A stretch of 14,029 nucleotides of DNA from Bacteroides sp. CAG:709 (GTDB lineage Bacteria; Bacteroidota; Bacteroidia; Bacteroidales; UBA932), in NCBI GenBank assembly GCA_000434935.1, contig FR882186.1:1-14029 (forward strand), written 5' to 3'. A program made the translations under genes and the position numbers. How positions within the stretch are numbered: position 1 is the stretch's first letter; each line of letters starts with the position of its first letter. This document shows positions 1 through 6,830 of the stretch, one piece after another. The notes below the pieces were generated by a model. That model was not told the origin of the DNA and did no database searches. It was given only the letters and a program-made list of their open reading frames with translations.

Positions 1-1
1 G

Positions 2-634
2 TGTAGGGAAAAAGATCATAGGGTTTTTAATAACTTGACAATTCCTAAAAGGGACAATCAGTATCGTTATCAAAACAATAAGTTTGACACAATCGTAGAC
101 AATCAGTCTCAGTCGGAGATCTCTTGGGATATTCGAGGTCCTGAGCAAAAAGTGAAATTGACATTTATTAATAGATTGGGTAATTCTGACGTGGTCACAT
201 TGCAATCTCCGCACGCTTTTGATATGGTTGTATCGTCAGGCTGGTTTGAATATGAGGTCGCAAAATGCTTGGAGTTATGGCCGGAAGCTAAAGATATATG
301 GCTTAATACAGTTTTCCCATATAGGAACAATACATCGAAGAATGAGATTGATATAATTGTAAATGTGGGCTATAAACTGCTGTTTGTCGAGTGTAAGACG
401 AAGATTTTTCACGATACGGATATAGATAAATTCAGATCAGCAGTTAAGAATTATGGAGGATTAAGTTCAAAGGCAATTTTCATCTCTCTTGAGCCTTTGA
501 GCCCTAATACAATAGAAAAATGTGAGACCAATGGAGTTGAATATTTTAGTCTAGAAAGGAGGCCTGCAGTTGAAAGGAAGAAGGCTCTTTTTGCGAAACT
601 TAACTCTATTATGGGTGTTTCTAATACTAAGTGA
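2..634 (+). CDS. Card1/Can2-like CARF nuclease, 5' end missing (window edge)
   Basis: This is the C-terminal part of a cyclic-oligoadenylate-activated nuclease of the Card1/Can2 (DUF1887) type. Such proteins have an N-terminal CARF domain and a C-terminal PD-(D/E)XK nuclease that cuts DNA and/or RNA when Cas10 makes cA4. The nuclease motif set is visible. A GWFE motif has its Glu at 248-250, NEID has its Asp at 350-352, and FVECK has Glu at 389-391 and Lys at 395-397. These are followed by the GG-x-SSKAIFIS segment typical of the family. The frame has no stop between base 2 and the TTG at 35, and the CARF domain is absent. The gene therefore almost certainly continues left of the window, and I reject TTG 35 as a start. 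The stop lies 2 nt before the next effector gene. Family assignment is good; the exact subfamily (Card1 versus Can2) cannot be decided from this part. Confidence 0.82.
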   Translation, partial: CREKDHRVFNNLTIPKRDNQYRYQNNKFDTIVDNQSQSEISWDIRGPEQKVKLTFINRLGNSDVVTLQSPHAFDMVVSSGWFEYEVAKCLELWPEAKDIWLNTVFPYRNNTSKNEIDIIVNVGYKLLFVECKTKIFHDTDIDKFRSAVKNYGGLSSKAIFISLEPLSPNTIEKCETNGVEYFSLERRPAVERKKALFAKLNSIMGVSNTK

Positions 635-636
635 TA

Positions 637-2289
637 ATGGCGAGAAAGGTTTTTATGTCAGTTCTTGGAACTGGTTTTTATTCTGAGTGTACGTACGTCG
701 GTGTCAATACGAGAACTCAAACTCGTTTTATCCAAGAGGCTACGCTTAATGAAATTGGCGCGAAGGGATGGACCTCAGAAGATAGTGCGTATGTATTCAT
801 TACAGATAGATCCGAGACCGATAACTGGATAGTCAAAGATAATTGTAGAACAAACCCGCGGTCCAAGGAGGTCGAACAATATGATGGCCTTCAGAAGGTT
901 TTGGGCGACATGTCTCTGCCGTGTACGGTTGAATCTGTGAAGATTAAGGATGGCAAAGATGAGAATGAGATGTGGGATATCTTCAATACCATATACGGAT
1001 GTATACACGATGGGGATGAATTATATTTCGACTTGACTCACGCTTTTAGGTATTTACCTATGCTTGTGCTTGTCTTGGGAAGTTATGCCAAGTTTTTGAA
1101 AGATGCCAAGATTGCCTATATCTCATACGGCAATTTTGATTCGCGGACAAAATGTGCAGATAATCCAGATAGGGACGAGTCGCCGATTGTCGATTTGCTG
1201 CCGTTGTCCATATTGCAGGACTGGACATTTGCTGCAGGACAGTTCATTAAGAGTGGTAATGTCGAAGAAATAGTCAAATTGTGCGAAAATGAATTCTTGC
1301 CATTAGTGAAAGCCTCCAGAGGGAAAGATGTAGCTGCAACTGCATTACGATATTACACGAAGGTGTTGAATTCTACTATCCAAGATCTCAGGTTTTGCAG
1401 AGGTATATCACTGATTGATTCGGATAATATTATCTCCTTAAAACGGAGTACTTTAGATCTTGGTGAATCGATGATCGATTCTTTGAATCCGTTGTTGGGC
1501 AAAATAGTGGCGTCTTTTGGGGATTTCGATGAATATGCAAGTATCAATAATGCATATAAGTCTGCTTTGTGGTGCTATAATAAGGGAATGTTTCAGCAAA
1601 GTGCAACTATTCTGCAGGAAACTGTGGTGACGTTTTTTTGCAGGAGGCATGGACTAAATGAACTGGTCGAGGAAGATAGGCGAGTTGTGAATGATACATT
1701 TTTTGCAATTAATAGGGATAAAGGTTGTGAACTTTCCGGAAGATGCAAAGAACTCATGAATGATGCATATATGGATAAAAAATTGGCTATGTCATTCGAT
1801 AAGTTAAGCAAGACCAGAAATCATTTCAACCATGCTGGGATGAAGAGAGATCGTAAAACAGCTGAAGATATGAGACAAGATATCGCAGATTCGTTAAGTT
1901 CATTTCAGCACTTGTTTGCGCTTCCTAAAATATTCATTAACTACACAAATCATCCTGTCAAAGACTGGTCTGAAGAGCAGTCTTCCGCTGCAAAGAAATA
2001 TGCGGAAGAGTTAGTGGATATTCCATTCATTGTCATTGACCCGGATAAAGATGAAGACGATATTGAAAAAATAGCTGATTCTGAATTGAAAAAAATATTG
2101 AAAGTTGCTGAAGGACATGATGCTACCGTGCATCTGATGGGCGAGCAGACATTGTCATTCTCATTAATCAAGAAATTGCAGGGACTGGGTGTCCGTTGCG
2201 TTGCATCCACGACTAAACGCGAGGTCAAAGATTTAGGGGACAATAAGCGTGAGGTGACATTTAGATTTGTGAAATTCCGGGAATACTGA
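637..2289 (+). CDS. Csx1/TM1812-type CARF-HEPN ribonuclease with extra C-terminal domain
   Basis: Type III CRISPR ancillary effector of about 550 residues. The N-terminal CARF domain (about 1-190) opens with a VLGTGFY nucleotide-binding loop and carries D132-L-T-H135-A-F-R, a version of the DxTHG motif of the TM1812/Csx1-Csx2 group. A helical middle part (about 190-425) is HEPN-like and ends in the RNA-cleavage motif R394-N-H-F-N-H399 (Rx4H). By family knowledge, cyclic oligoadenylate bound by CARF activates non-specific RNA cleavage by the HEPN dimer. Residues about 430-550 form a third, separate alpha/beta domain. It starts FINYTNHP, has HLMGE at 499-503 and CVASTTKR at 521-528, and ends FRFVKFREY. 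I read it as a Csx15-like or other CARF-like small CRISPR domain, possibly a ring nuclease that degrades the activator. That function is inference. I prefer ATG 637 over the in-frame GTG at 631, which overlaps the previous stop. Confidence 0.85.
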   Translation: MARKVFMSVLGTGFYSECTYVGVNTRTQTRFIQEATLNEIGAKGWTSEDSAYVFITDRSETDNWIVKDNCRTNPRSKEVEQYDGLQKVLGDMSLPCTVESVKIKDGKDENEMWDIFNTIYGCIHDGDELYFDLTHAFRYLPMLVLVLGSYAKFLKDAKIAYISYGNFDSRTKCADNPDRDESPIVDLLPLSILQDWTFAAGQFIKSGNVEEIVKLCENEFLPLVKASRGKDVAATALRYYTKVLNSTIQDLRFCRGISLIDSDNIISLKRSTLDLGESMIDSLNPLLGKIVASFGDFDEYASINNAYKSALWCYNKGMFQQSATILQETVVTFFCRRHGLNELVEEDRRVVNDTFFAINRDKGCELSGRCKELMNDAYMDKKLAMSFDKLSKTRNHFNHAGMKRDRKTAEDMRQDIADSLSSFQHLFALPKIFINYTNHPVKDWSEEQSSAAKKYAEELVDIPFIVIDPDKDEDDIEKIADSELKKILKVAEGHDATVHLMGEQTLSFSLIKKLQGLGVRCVASTTKREVKDLGDNKREVTFRFVKFREY

Positions 2290-2294
2290 TAGTC

Positions 2295-3278
2295 ATGGAA
2301 CTTGTGCTCAATACATTCGGAACAAGTCTGTCTAGGGATAATGAGGGATTTGTCATAAGAAATCACGATGGAAGTCAGCGAATACCTGTTGCTGGTATCC
2401 GCTCTATCCAAGTAGGAAAAGGTGCTCAGATTTCAAGTGATGCTGTGCTGCTTGCTATGGAGAATGAAATCGAAGTTGTCTTTATGGATAGGGCTGGAAG
2501 TGTGATGGGTAGAATATGGAGTCCCAAGTATGGCTCTGTATCCACAATCAGGAAAGGCCAACTTTCTTTTTCCTTTGGACACGAAGCCGTAAAATGGATC
2601 AAGGGGACAATAATCAGGAAGATAGAGAATCAGCAGGCTATGTTGTTGATGATGAACACTGATGGAGATATGCGGTCGCAGAATATCATCGACAAGAACA
2701 TAAATAGACTTGAGGATTATAAGAATAAGATTGTGACACTTGAAGGGGAAATTGTCAATGATATTTCGGCGACGCTGCGAGGATGGGAAGGTGTCGCATC
2801 GAAGATATACTTCGATACGATAAATGTTTTTCTCCCTGAAAAATATCGGTTTGAAAAGCGCACTCAGCATCCTGCGATGGATCCTGCCAATGCAATGCTT
2901 AATTATGGCTATGGCCTATTGTATGGAAAAATCGAAGGCGCATTGATAAAGGCTGGCATTGACCCCTATGTTGGCGTCATGCATAGGGATGATTACAATA
3001 GGCCTGTACTTGTTTACGATGTTATTGAGTTATATCGTGTATGGGTGGATTATGTGGTTTTCTCTTTGTTGTGTCAGAATGTTGTCACTGACGAGCATTA
3101 TTCTGTCAACGATGATGGTTCTTGTTGGTTGGAGCCTCTGGGACGACGAGTCCTGATACAGTCTGTCAATGATTATCTGGACGAGGTCGTTGAGGAAAAA
3201 GGTGTTCGGAGAAGCCGTATGACCCAGATTTCTTTATATGCTCAAAACTTGGCGCAGGTTTTCAAAAAATATGCATAG
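2295..3278 (+). CDS. cas1: CRISPR integrase Cas1
   Basis: Cas1, 327 residues, is the metal-dependent integrase that inserts new spacers into the CRISPR array as a complex with Cas2. The N-terminal beta-rich dimerisation domain (about 1-90) contains the usual PVAGIRSIQVG and IEVVFMDRAG strands. The C-terminal helical catalytic domain has the expected metal ligands: E165 in RGWEG, H230 in GVMHRDD, and D242/E245 in VYDVIELYR. The conserved HPAMDPANAMLNYGYGLLY helix (about 192-210) is also present. Length is normal. It starts with ATG 5 nt after the CARF-HEPN stop. The prim-pol gene follows after 2 nt, so cas1 and cas2 are split by another gene. There is no fused reverse transcriptase. Residues across the active site are intact, so it should be functional. 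Confidence 0.96.
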   Translation: MELVLNTFGTSLSRDNEGFVIRNHDGSQRIPVAGIRSIQVGKGAQISSDAVLLAMENEIEVVFMDRAGSVMGRIWSPKYGSVSTIRKGQLSFSFGHEAVKWIKGTIIRKIENQQAMLLMMNTDGDMRSQNIIDKNINRLEDYKNKIVTLEGEIVNDISATLRGWEGVASKIYFDTINVFLPEKYRFEKRTQHPAMDPANAMLNYGYGLLYGKIEGALIKAGIDPYVGVMHRDDYNRPVLVYDVIELYRVWVDYVVFSLLCQNVVTDEHYSVNDDGSCWLEPLGRRVLIQSVNDYLDEVVEEKGVRRSRMTQISLYAQNLAQVFKKYA

Positions 3279-3280
3279 TT

Positions 3281-4306
3281 ATGTTCTCAGTTGGTTCTAA
3301 CGTCCGAAATAATTCTGAACCACTCAAAAAAGTGACTCCGGAGTATCTCTTCAATGCTTTACGTTCTCCAAAGCCGGAGTTCTTGTCGAGAATCAGGCAG
3401 TTGAGGATTGTTCGTCAAATCAATGAATCTCAATATGTACAGTTGAAACAGCAACTTCCATATTTTGTCTGTGCTTCATTCAATCCTCCTTTCCGTAACA
3501 CGAAGAACTTCGCTTTTACGGAGTATTTCATCATGGATATCGATCATATTTGTGAGAAGGGGCTGATTCTTGATGATTTGAGGAGAAAAATTGAATCGGA
3601 CTCGAGAACAATGATGTGCTTCCTGTCTCCTGGAGAGGATGGACTGAAAGTTATAATGAAAATCAAGGACAGATGTTATGATGCTGGAGTGTACTCGGTT
3701 TTCTACAAGAAGTTCGTTTATGAATTTAGTCTTCAGTATGATCTCCAACAGGTTTTGGATATAAGGACAAGTGATGTTACGCGGGCTTGTTTCATGAGTG
3801 TTGATTCTTCTGCGTATTATAACCCTGATGCGGAGCCTGTTGACATGGCTGAAATAATAGACATGGAGGATTCCTCGGTATTGCTCAGGCAGAAGAAAGA
3901 AGTTGAGGAGAGTATGTCCGCTTTGACAGATATTGCTGACTCGTCCAGTAATGCGGTAGAGATCCGGGAACCTGATGATGATGCGATGGAAAGAATTCGT
4001 GGCCTTTTGAATATGAAGACGAAGAAAGTCTCTGTGGAGAGGCCTGTATTCGTACCGGCAATTCTGGATACGATACAAGGTGAACTGAATAATTATGTCA
4101 GTGATATCGGATTCATGATCTCTGAAATAATCAACATTCAATATGGGAAGAAAATTAGAGCGAAGCTCGGGTTGAAAATGGCAGAGGTTAATTTGTTTTA
4201 TGGCAAACGTGGGTTTTCTGTAGTGGTCTCCCCGAAGACAGGTACAGATGGAACATTAAATATTCTTCTGGCAGACACTGTTCGGGCGTTTATTGATGAA
4301 AGGTAA
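3281..4306 (+). CDS. CRISPR-associated primase-polymerase (BT4734-like AEP)
   Basis: Protein of 341 residues with the core of the archaeo-eukaryotic primase (AEP) fold, in the BT4734/VirE-N-like branch. The strand FIMDID gives the paired metal aspartates D86 and D88. SPGEDGLKVIM (116-126) is the nucleotide-binding second motif; it has Ser-Pro-Gly and Lys123 rather than the classic S-x-H. The third motif region is D160-x4-D165-x2-R168-x4-S173-x-D175. The last ~90 residues form a helical tail. Known family context: CRISPR-associated primase-polymerases (CAPPs) sit next to cas1/cas2 and are thought to make or extend nucleic acid during spacer acquisition. Its position between cas1 and cas2, with 2-nt gaps, supports this strongly. 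Whether it uses NTPs or dNTPs, and DNA or RNA templates, cannot be read here. The acidic linker at about 195-245 is probably disordered. Confidence 0.82.
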   Translation: MFSVGSNVRNNSEPLKKVTPEYLFNALRSPKPEFLSRIRQLRIVRQINESQYVQLKQQLPYFVCASFNPPFRNTKNFAFTEYFIMDIDHICEKGLILDDLRRKIESDSRTMMCFLSPGEDGLKVIMKIKDRCYDAGVYSVFYKKFVYEFSLQYDLQQVLDIRTSDVTRACFMSVDSSAYYNPDAEPVDMAEIIDMEDSSVLLRQKKEVEESMSALTDIADSSSNAVEIREPDDDAMERIRGLLNMKTKKVSVERPVFVPAILDTIQGELNNYVSDIGFMISEIINIQYGKKIRAKLGLKMAEVNLFYGKRGFSVVVSPKTGTDGTLNILLADTVRAFIDER

Positions 4307-4308
4307 AT

Positions 4309-4788
4309 ATGCCGAGAAAGAAAAGGCCGCCCCTCAGTCTTGCGGCGCAGGCAAAGAAACTTCTTGAGTCGGGTATTGGCGGTAGTCCTAAAGTTGAGAA
4401 TAAAGAACCCAGCGATTCGTTATCCCCTCTTGAAGATAGAATTAAGGATCTTCTGGGATTGACGGAATCCAGAAAAAAGCGTCAGGATAGAATGCTGTTT
4501 TTTGTAATGTATGATATTGAGAGCAATAAGGTAAGGCGGCTTGTTTGCAAGTACCTGATCCGGGAAGGTTGTTCCCGTGTGCAAAGATCCATTTTTCTTG
4601 CTGATTTGCCGATTGACACTTACGCGAGAATAAAAAATGATCTTGCTGAGATACAAACATTGTATGATAATGAAGATAGTATAATTGTACTTCCTGTGTC
4701 AACTGATTATCTCAGGATGATGAAGGTTATAGGCAAAACTGTTGAGGTGGACATTATTACACATACGAAAAACACTTTATTTTTCTAG
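4309..4788 (+). CDS. cas2: Cas2 with long N-terminal extension
   Basis: Cas2, 159 residues. The ferredoxin-like Cas2 core begins near residue 62 with MLFFVMYDI, placing the conserved Asp at position 69. It continues with the RRLVCKYLIREGCSRVQRSIF helix-strand and ends in DIITHTKNTLFF, as Cas2 proteins do. The core of about 98 residues matches the usual length of 85-100. The first ~60 residues are additional: a basic start (MPRKKRPP), a short helix, a Ser/Pro-rich linker and the basic stretch TESRKKRQDR. The extension is not a signal peptide or membrane segment. In the Cas1-Cas2 complex Cas2 is the central dimer, so the tail could recruit the prim-pol or helicase or bind DNA; that is inference. 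The ATG follows the prim-pol stop by 2 nt with an AAAGG just upstream. A Met at residue 62 could give a short form. Confidence 0.92.
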   Translation: MPRKKRPPLSLAAQAKKLLESGIGGSPKVENKEPSDSLSPLEDRIKDLLGLTESRKKRQDRMLFFVMYDIESNKVRRLVCKYLIREGCSRVQRSIFLADLPIDTYARIKNDLAEIQTLYDNEDSIIVLPVSTDYLRMMKVIGKTVEVDIITHTKNTLFF

Positions 4789-4799
4789 ATAGTATTGTT

Positions 4800-6830
4800 A
4801 TGAAGATTCTTGGCCAACAACAAAAAGTCGCATTGGAGCGAATTTCGGAATTTCTTAAAAGTGACAGACGTTTTTTTCTGCTAAAGGGTTATGCCGGTAC
4901 AGGAAAGACTAGTGTCGTGCCTGAAATATTGGATGCTGCTGTTGGTTATGAGGTGAAACTTATGGCGCCCACAGGTAGAGCTGCAAAGGTTCTTGCGGAA
5001 AAAGCACATGTTCCAGCGACGACAATACATCGGGGAATATACCGCCTGTCGTCAATAGAAGTGAAGATGGAGGATGACATGTCGTCCAAATTCGAGGCGA
5101 TCAGCACCGCAAAATTGAAATTCTATTTCCCTTTAGACCTGGATGCAGGTATGAGACCTCGACTGATTATTGTCGATGAAGCATCGATGGTGCAGTCATG
5201 CACTATGCGAGATGAAGTGTTCGCGTTCGGGTCTGGTTCGATTTTACGTGATCTTGAGACATATCTTGCAAGTACGCCAGGGTCTAAAATCATATTTATT
5301 GGGGATCCGTTGCAGCTCCCTCCGGTAGGGGAGTCTAAATCAGCTGCATTGGATTTGTCGTCATTTCATCAAGGCGATGCGGAGGAATATGTTTTGACTG
5401 AAGTTGTCAGACAAAGCTCTGGTAGTATTATTTTGTCGGAGTCGATGAAAATTAGAGATTTGTTGAATTCTGAAGACAGATATGAGTTTATAATTGATGA
5501 AAAGCCAGGGGAACTTGAAACGATTGGTGCGGATAAAGCCTTGGGACAATTTGTATTCGATTACTCTATGGGAAAGAGCGTGATTTTCATCGCGTATTCA
5601 AATAAAAAAGTTGCTGAATATAACGTCGGTGCCAGGAAAATCCTTTATGGAGAGAATGCCCCGGAAGTTGTCAATGGTGAAAGACTGATGATAGTCCAGA
5701 ATAATTATAGCCATGTTGGGTTTGAATTGATGAATGGGGATTTTGCGAAAGTTGAAGAGGTCTGTTCTCCATGTGAATCTCGTCACATTACGTTGCGGGA
5801 GAATGGAGCTTCAGGTGTTAAAGAATACATAATTGAATTGCGATTTTACCGCGTGAAACTATTGCTTGGTAACGGTGAGAAATTAGAGACGATGTTGTTT
5901 GCTTCACTTTTGACTGATGAATATGTTTTGCAGCAGAATCTGATCAATCGCGCTATGTATGTGGATTTTGTAATTAGGCACAGTAAGATTAAACCAGGGT
6001 CGGAAGAATTTAATGACGCACTGATGCGTGATGAGTATTATACTGCTGTTAGAGTGAAATATGGTTATGCGGTGACTGGCCATAAATCTCAAGGAGGAGA
6101 GTGGGGAACAGTCTTTGTCGATTTTGATGGACGACGTGGTCTTGATACATCTACCCTTAGATGGGATTATACGGTCATTACGAGGGCGAGGACCAGATTG
6201 TACATGATAGGAACACCTCGGAAAAATAAGTTTTCTCAACTTGAAATCAAGTCTGTAATTAAAGTCAACGGCTATCCTAAAATGTCGGAAAGGATTCTGA
6301 ATCGACCGATGACTTTGGATGAGAAACGTGAAGATGTGGAAAACCGTTTGTCTGGCACGGAATTTACGATAAATGAGGTAAAAAGTAAGCCGTATCGTGA
6401 AATTTATTTGATTCATTGCCCTGGGGGAGACTATAGCTTTGATGCGATATACAATAAGTCGCAGATATTCAGGCCGTTTACGTCGGTGTCTAACGGTCCG
6501 GAAATCGACATGGTTTTGGAACTGCTCAATTCTGAACCAAGTGGAAGGATTATAGAAAAGTATTCGCCTTCAACTGAAATGTTGCCTGTGTATGAGTTGG
6601 TTCAGAGCGCATGCGAGAGTGTCAACGTGACGATTGTGAATGTGGAAGAGTACGCTGAAGCATATAAGGTGGTGTACTGTTTGGAAACTGATGGTAAATC
6701 GTATTTGGATGTTTTTATAAATTCGAAGGGTGTTGTGACGAGTGTGATTCCACATTCAACTTTAGGTCAAAATGATTTGAAATTGATGACCCTCTTAAAT
6801 AGGATTGAAGAGTATGCAAAAAACAAGTGA
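4800..6830 (+). CDS. RecD/Pif1-like SF1 helicase in the adaptation operon
   Basis: ATP-dependent DNA helicase of superfamily 1B, 676 residues. Visible motifs are Walker A GYAGTGKTS (30-38), motif Ia APTGRAAK (56-63), Walker B IIVDEAS (123-129), motif III GDPLQLPPVG (168-177), the UvrD-like C-terminal GYAVTGHKSQGGEW near residue 425, and motif VI VITRARTRLY near 455-465. This is a complete RecD2/Pif1-like motor. Residues from about 500 to 676 are a C-terminal extension I cannot assign. It starts 11 nt after cas2. No RecB/RecC partner or nuclease domain is seen, so it is not an exonuclease subunit. Its place after cas1-primpol-cas2 suggests it unwinds or remodels DNA for prespacer generation or for fill-in at the array; this is inference. 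The motor assignment is firm, the role is not. Confidence 0.88.
   Translation: MKILGQQQKVALERISEFLKSDRRFFLLKGYAGTGKTSVVPEILDAAVGYEVKLMAPTGRAAKVLAEKAHVPATTIHRGIYRLSSIEVKMEDDMSSKFEAISTAKLKFYFPLDLDAGMRPRLIIVDEASMVQSCTMRDEVFAFGSGSILRDLETYLASTPGSKIIFIGDPLQLPPVGESKSAALDLSSFHQGDAEEYVLTEVVRQSSGSIILSESMKIRDLLNSEDRYEFIIDEKPGELETIGADKALGQFVFDYSMGKSVIFIAYSNKKVAEYNVGARKILYGENAPEVVNGERLMIVQNNYSHVGFELMNGDFAKVEEVCSPCESRHITLRENGASGVKEYIIELRFYRVKLLLGNGEKLETMLFASLLTDEYVLQQNLINRAMYVDFVIRHSKIKPGSEEFNDALMRDEYYTAVRVKYGYAVTGHKSQGGEWGTVFVDFDGRRGLDTSTLRWDYTVITRARTRLYMIGTPRKNKFSQLEIKSVIKVNGYPKMSERILNRPMTLDEKREDVENRLSGTEFTINEVKSKPYREIYLIHCPGGDYSFDAIYNKSQIFRPFTSVSNGPEIDMVLELLNSEPSGRIIEKYSPSTEMLPVYELVQSACESVNVTIVNVEEYAEAYKVVYCLETDGKSYLDVFINSKGVVTSVIPHSTLGQNDLKLMTLLNRIEEYAKNK

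Noticed and set aside
35..37. TTG as start of the first gene
   Set aside because: The frame is open upstream to base 2 and the expected CARF domain is missing, so the gene is simply cut by the window edge.
631..633. GTG start of the CARF-HEPN gene
   Set aside because: ATG 637 is in frame, starts directly at the conserved N-terminus, and avoids overlap with the previous stop.
1950..2411. 153-codon ORF on the minus strand
   Set aside because: It lies opposite the effector C-terminus and cas1 start, is Ser/Thr-rich low-quality sequence, and is a shadow of two well-supported genes.
4420..4702. Two antisense ORFs opposite cas2
   Set aside because: Both are motif-free shadows of the well-supported Cas2 frame.
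5904..6416. 170-codon ORF on the minus strand
   Set aside because: It lies inside the helicase gene; the composition is His/Ile/Phe-rich with no motif, as expected of an antisense shadow.
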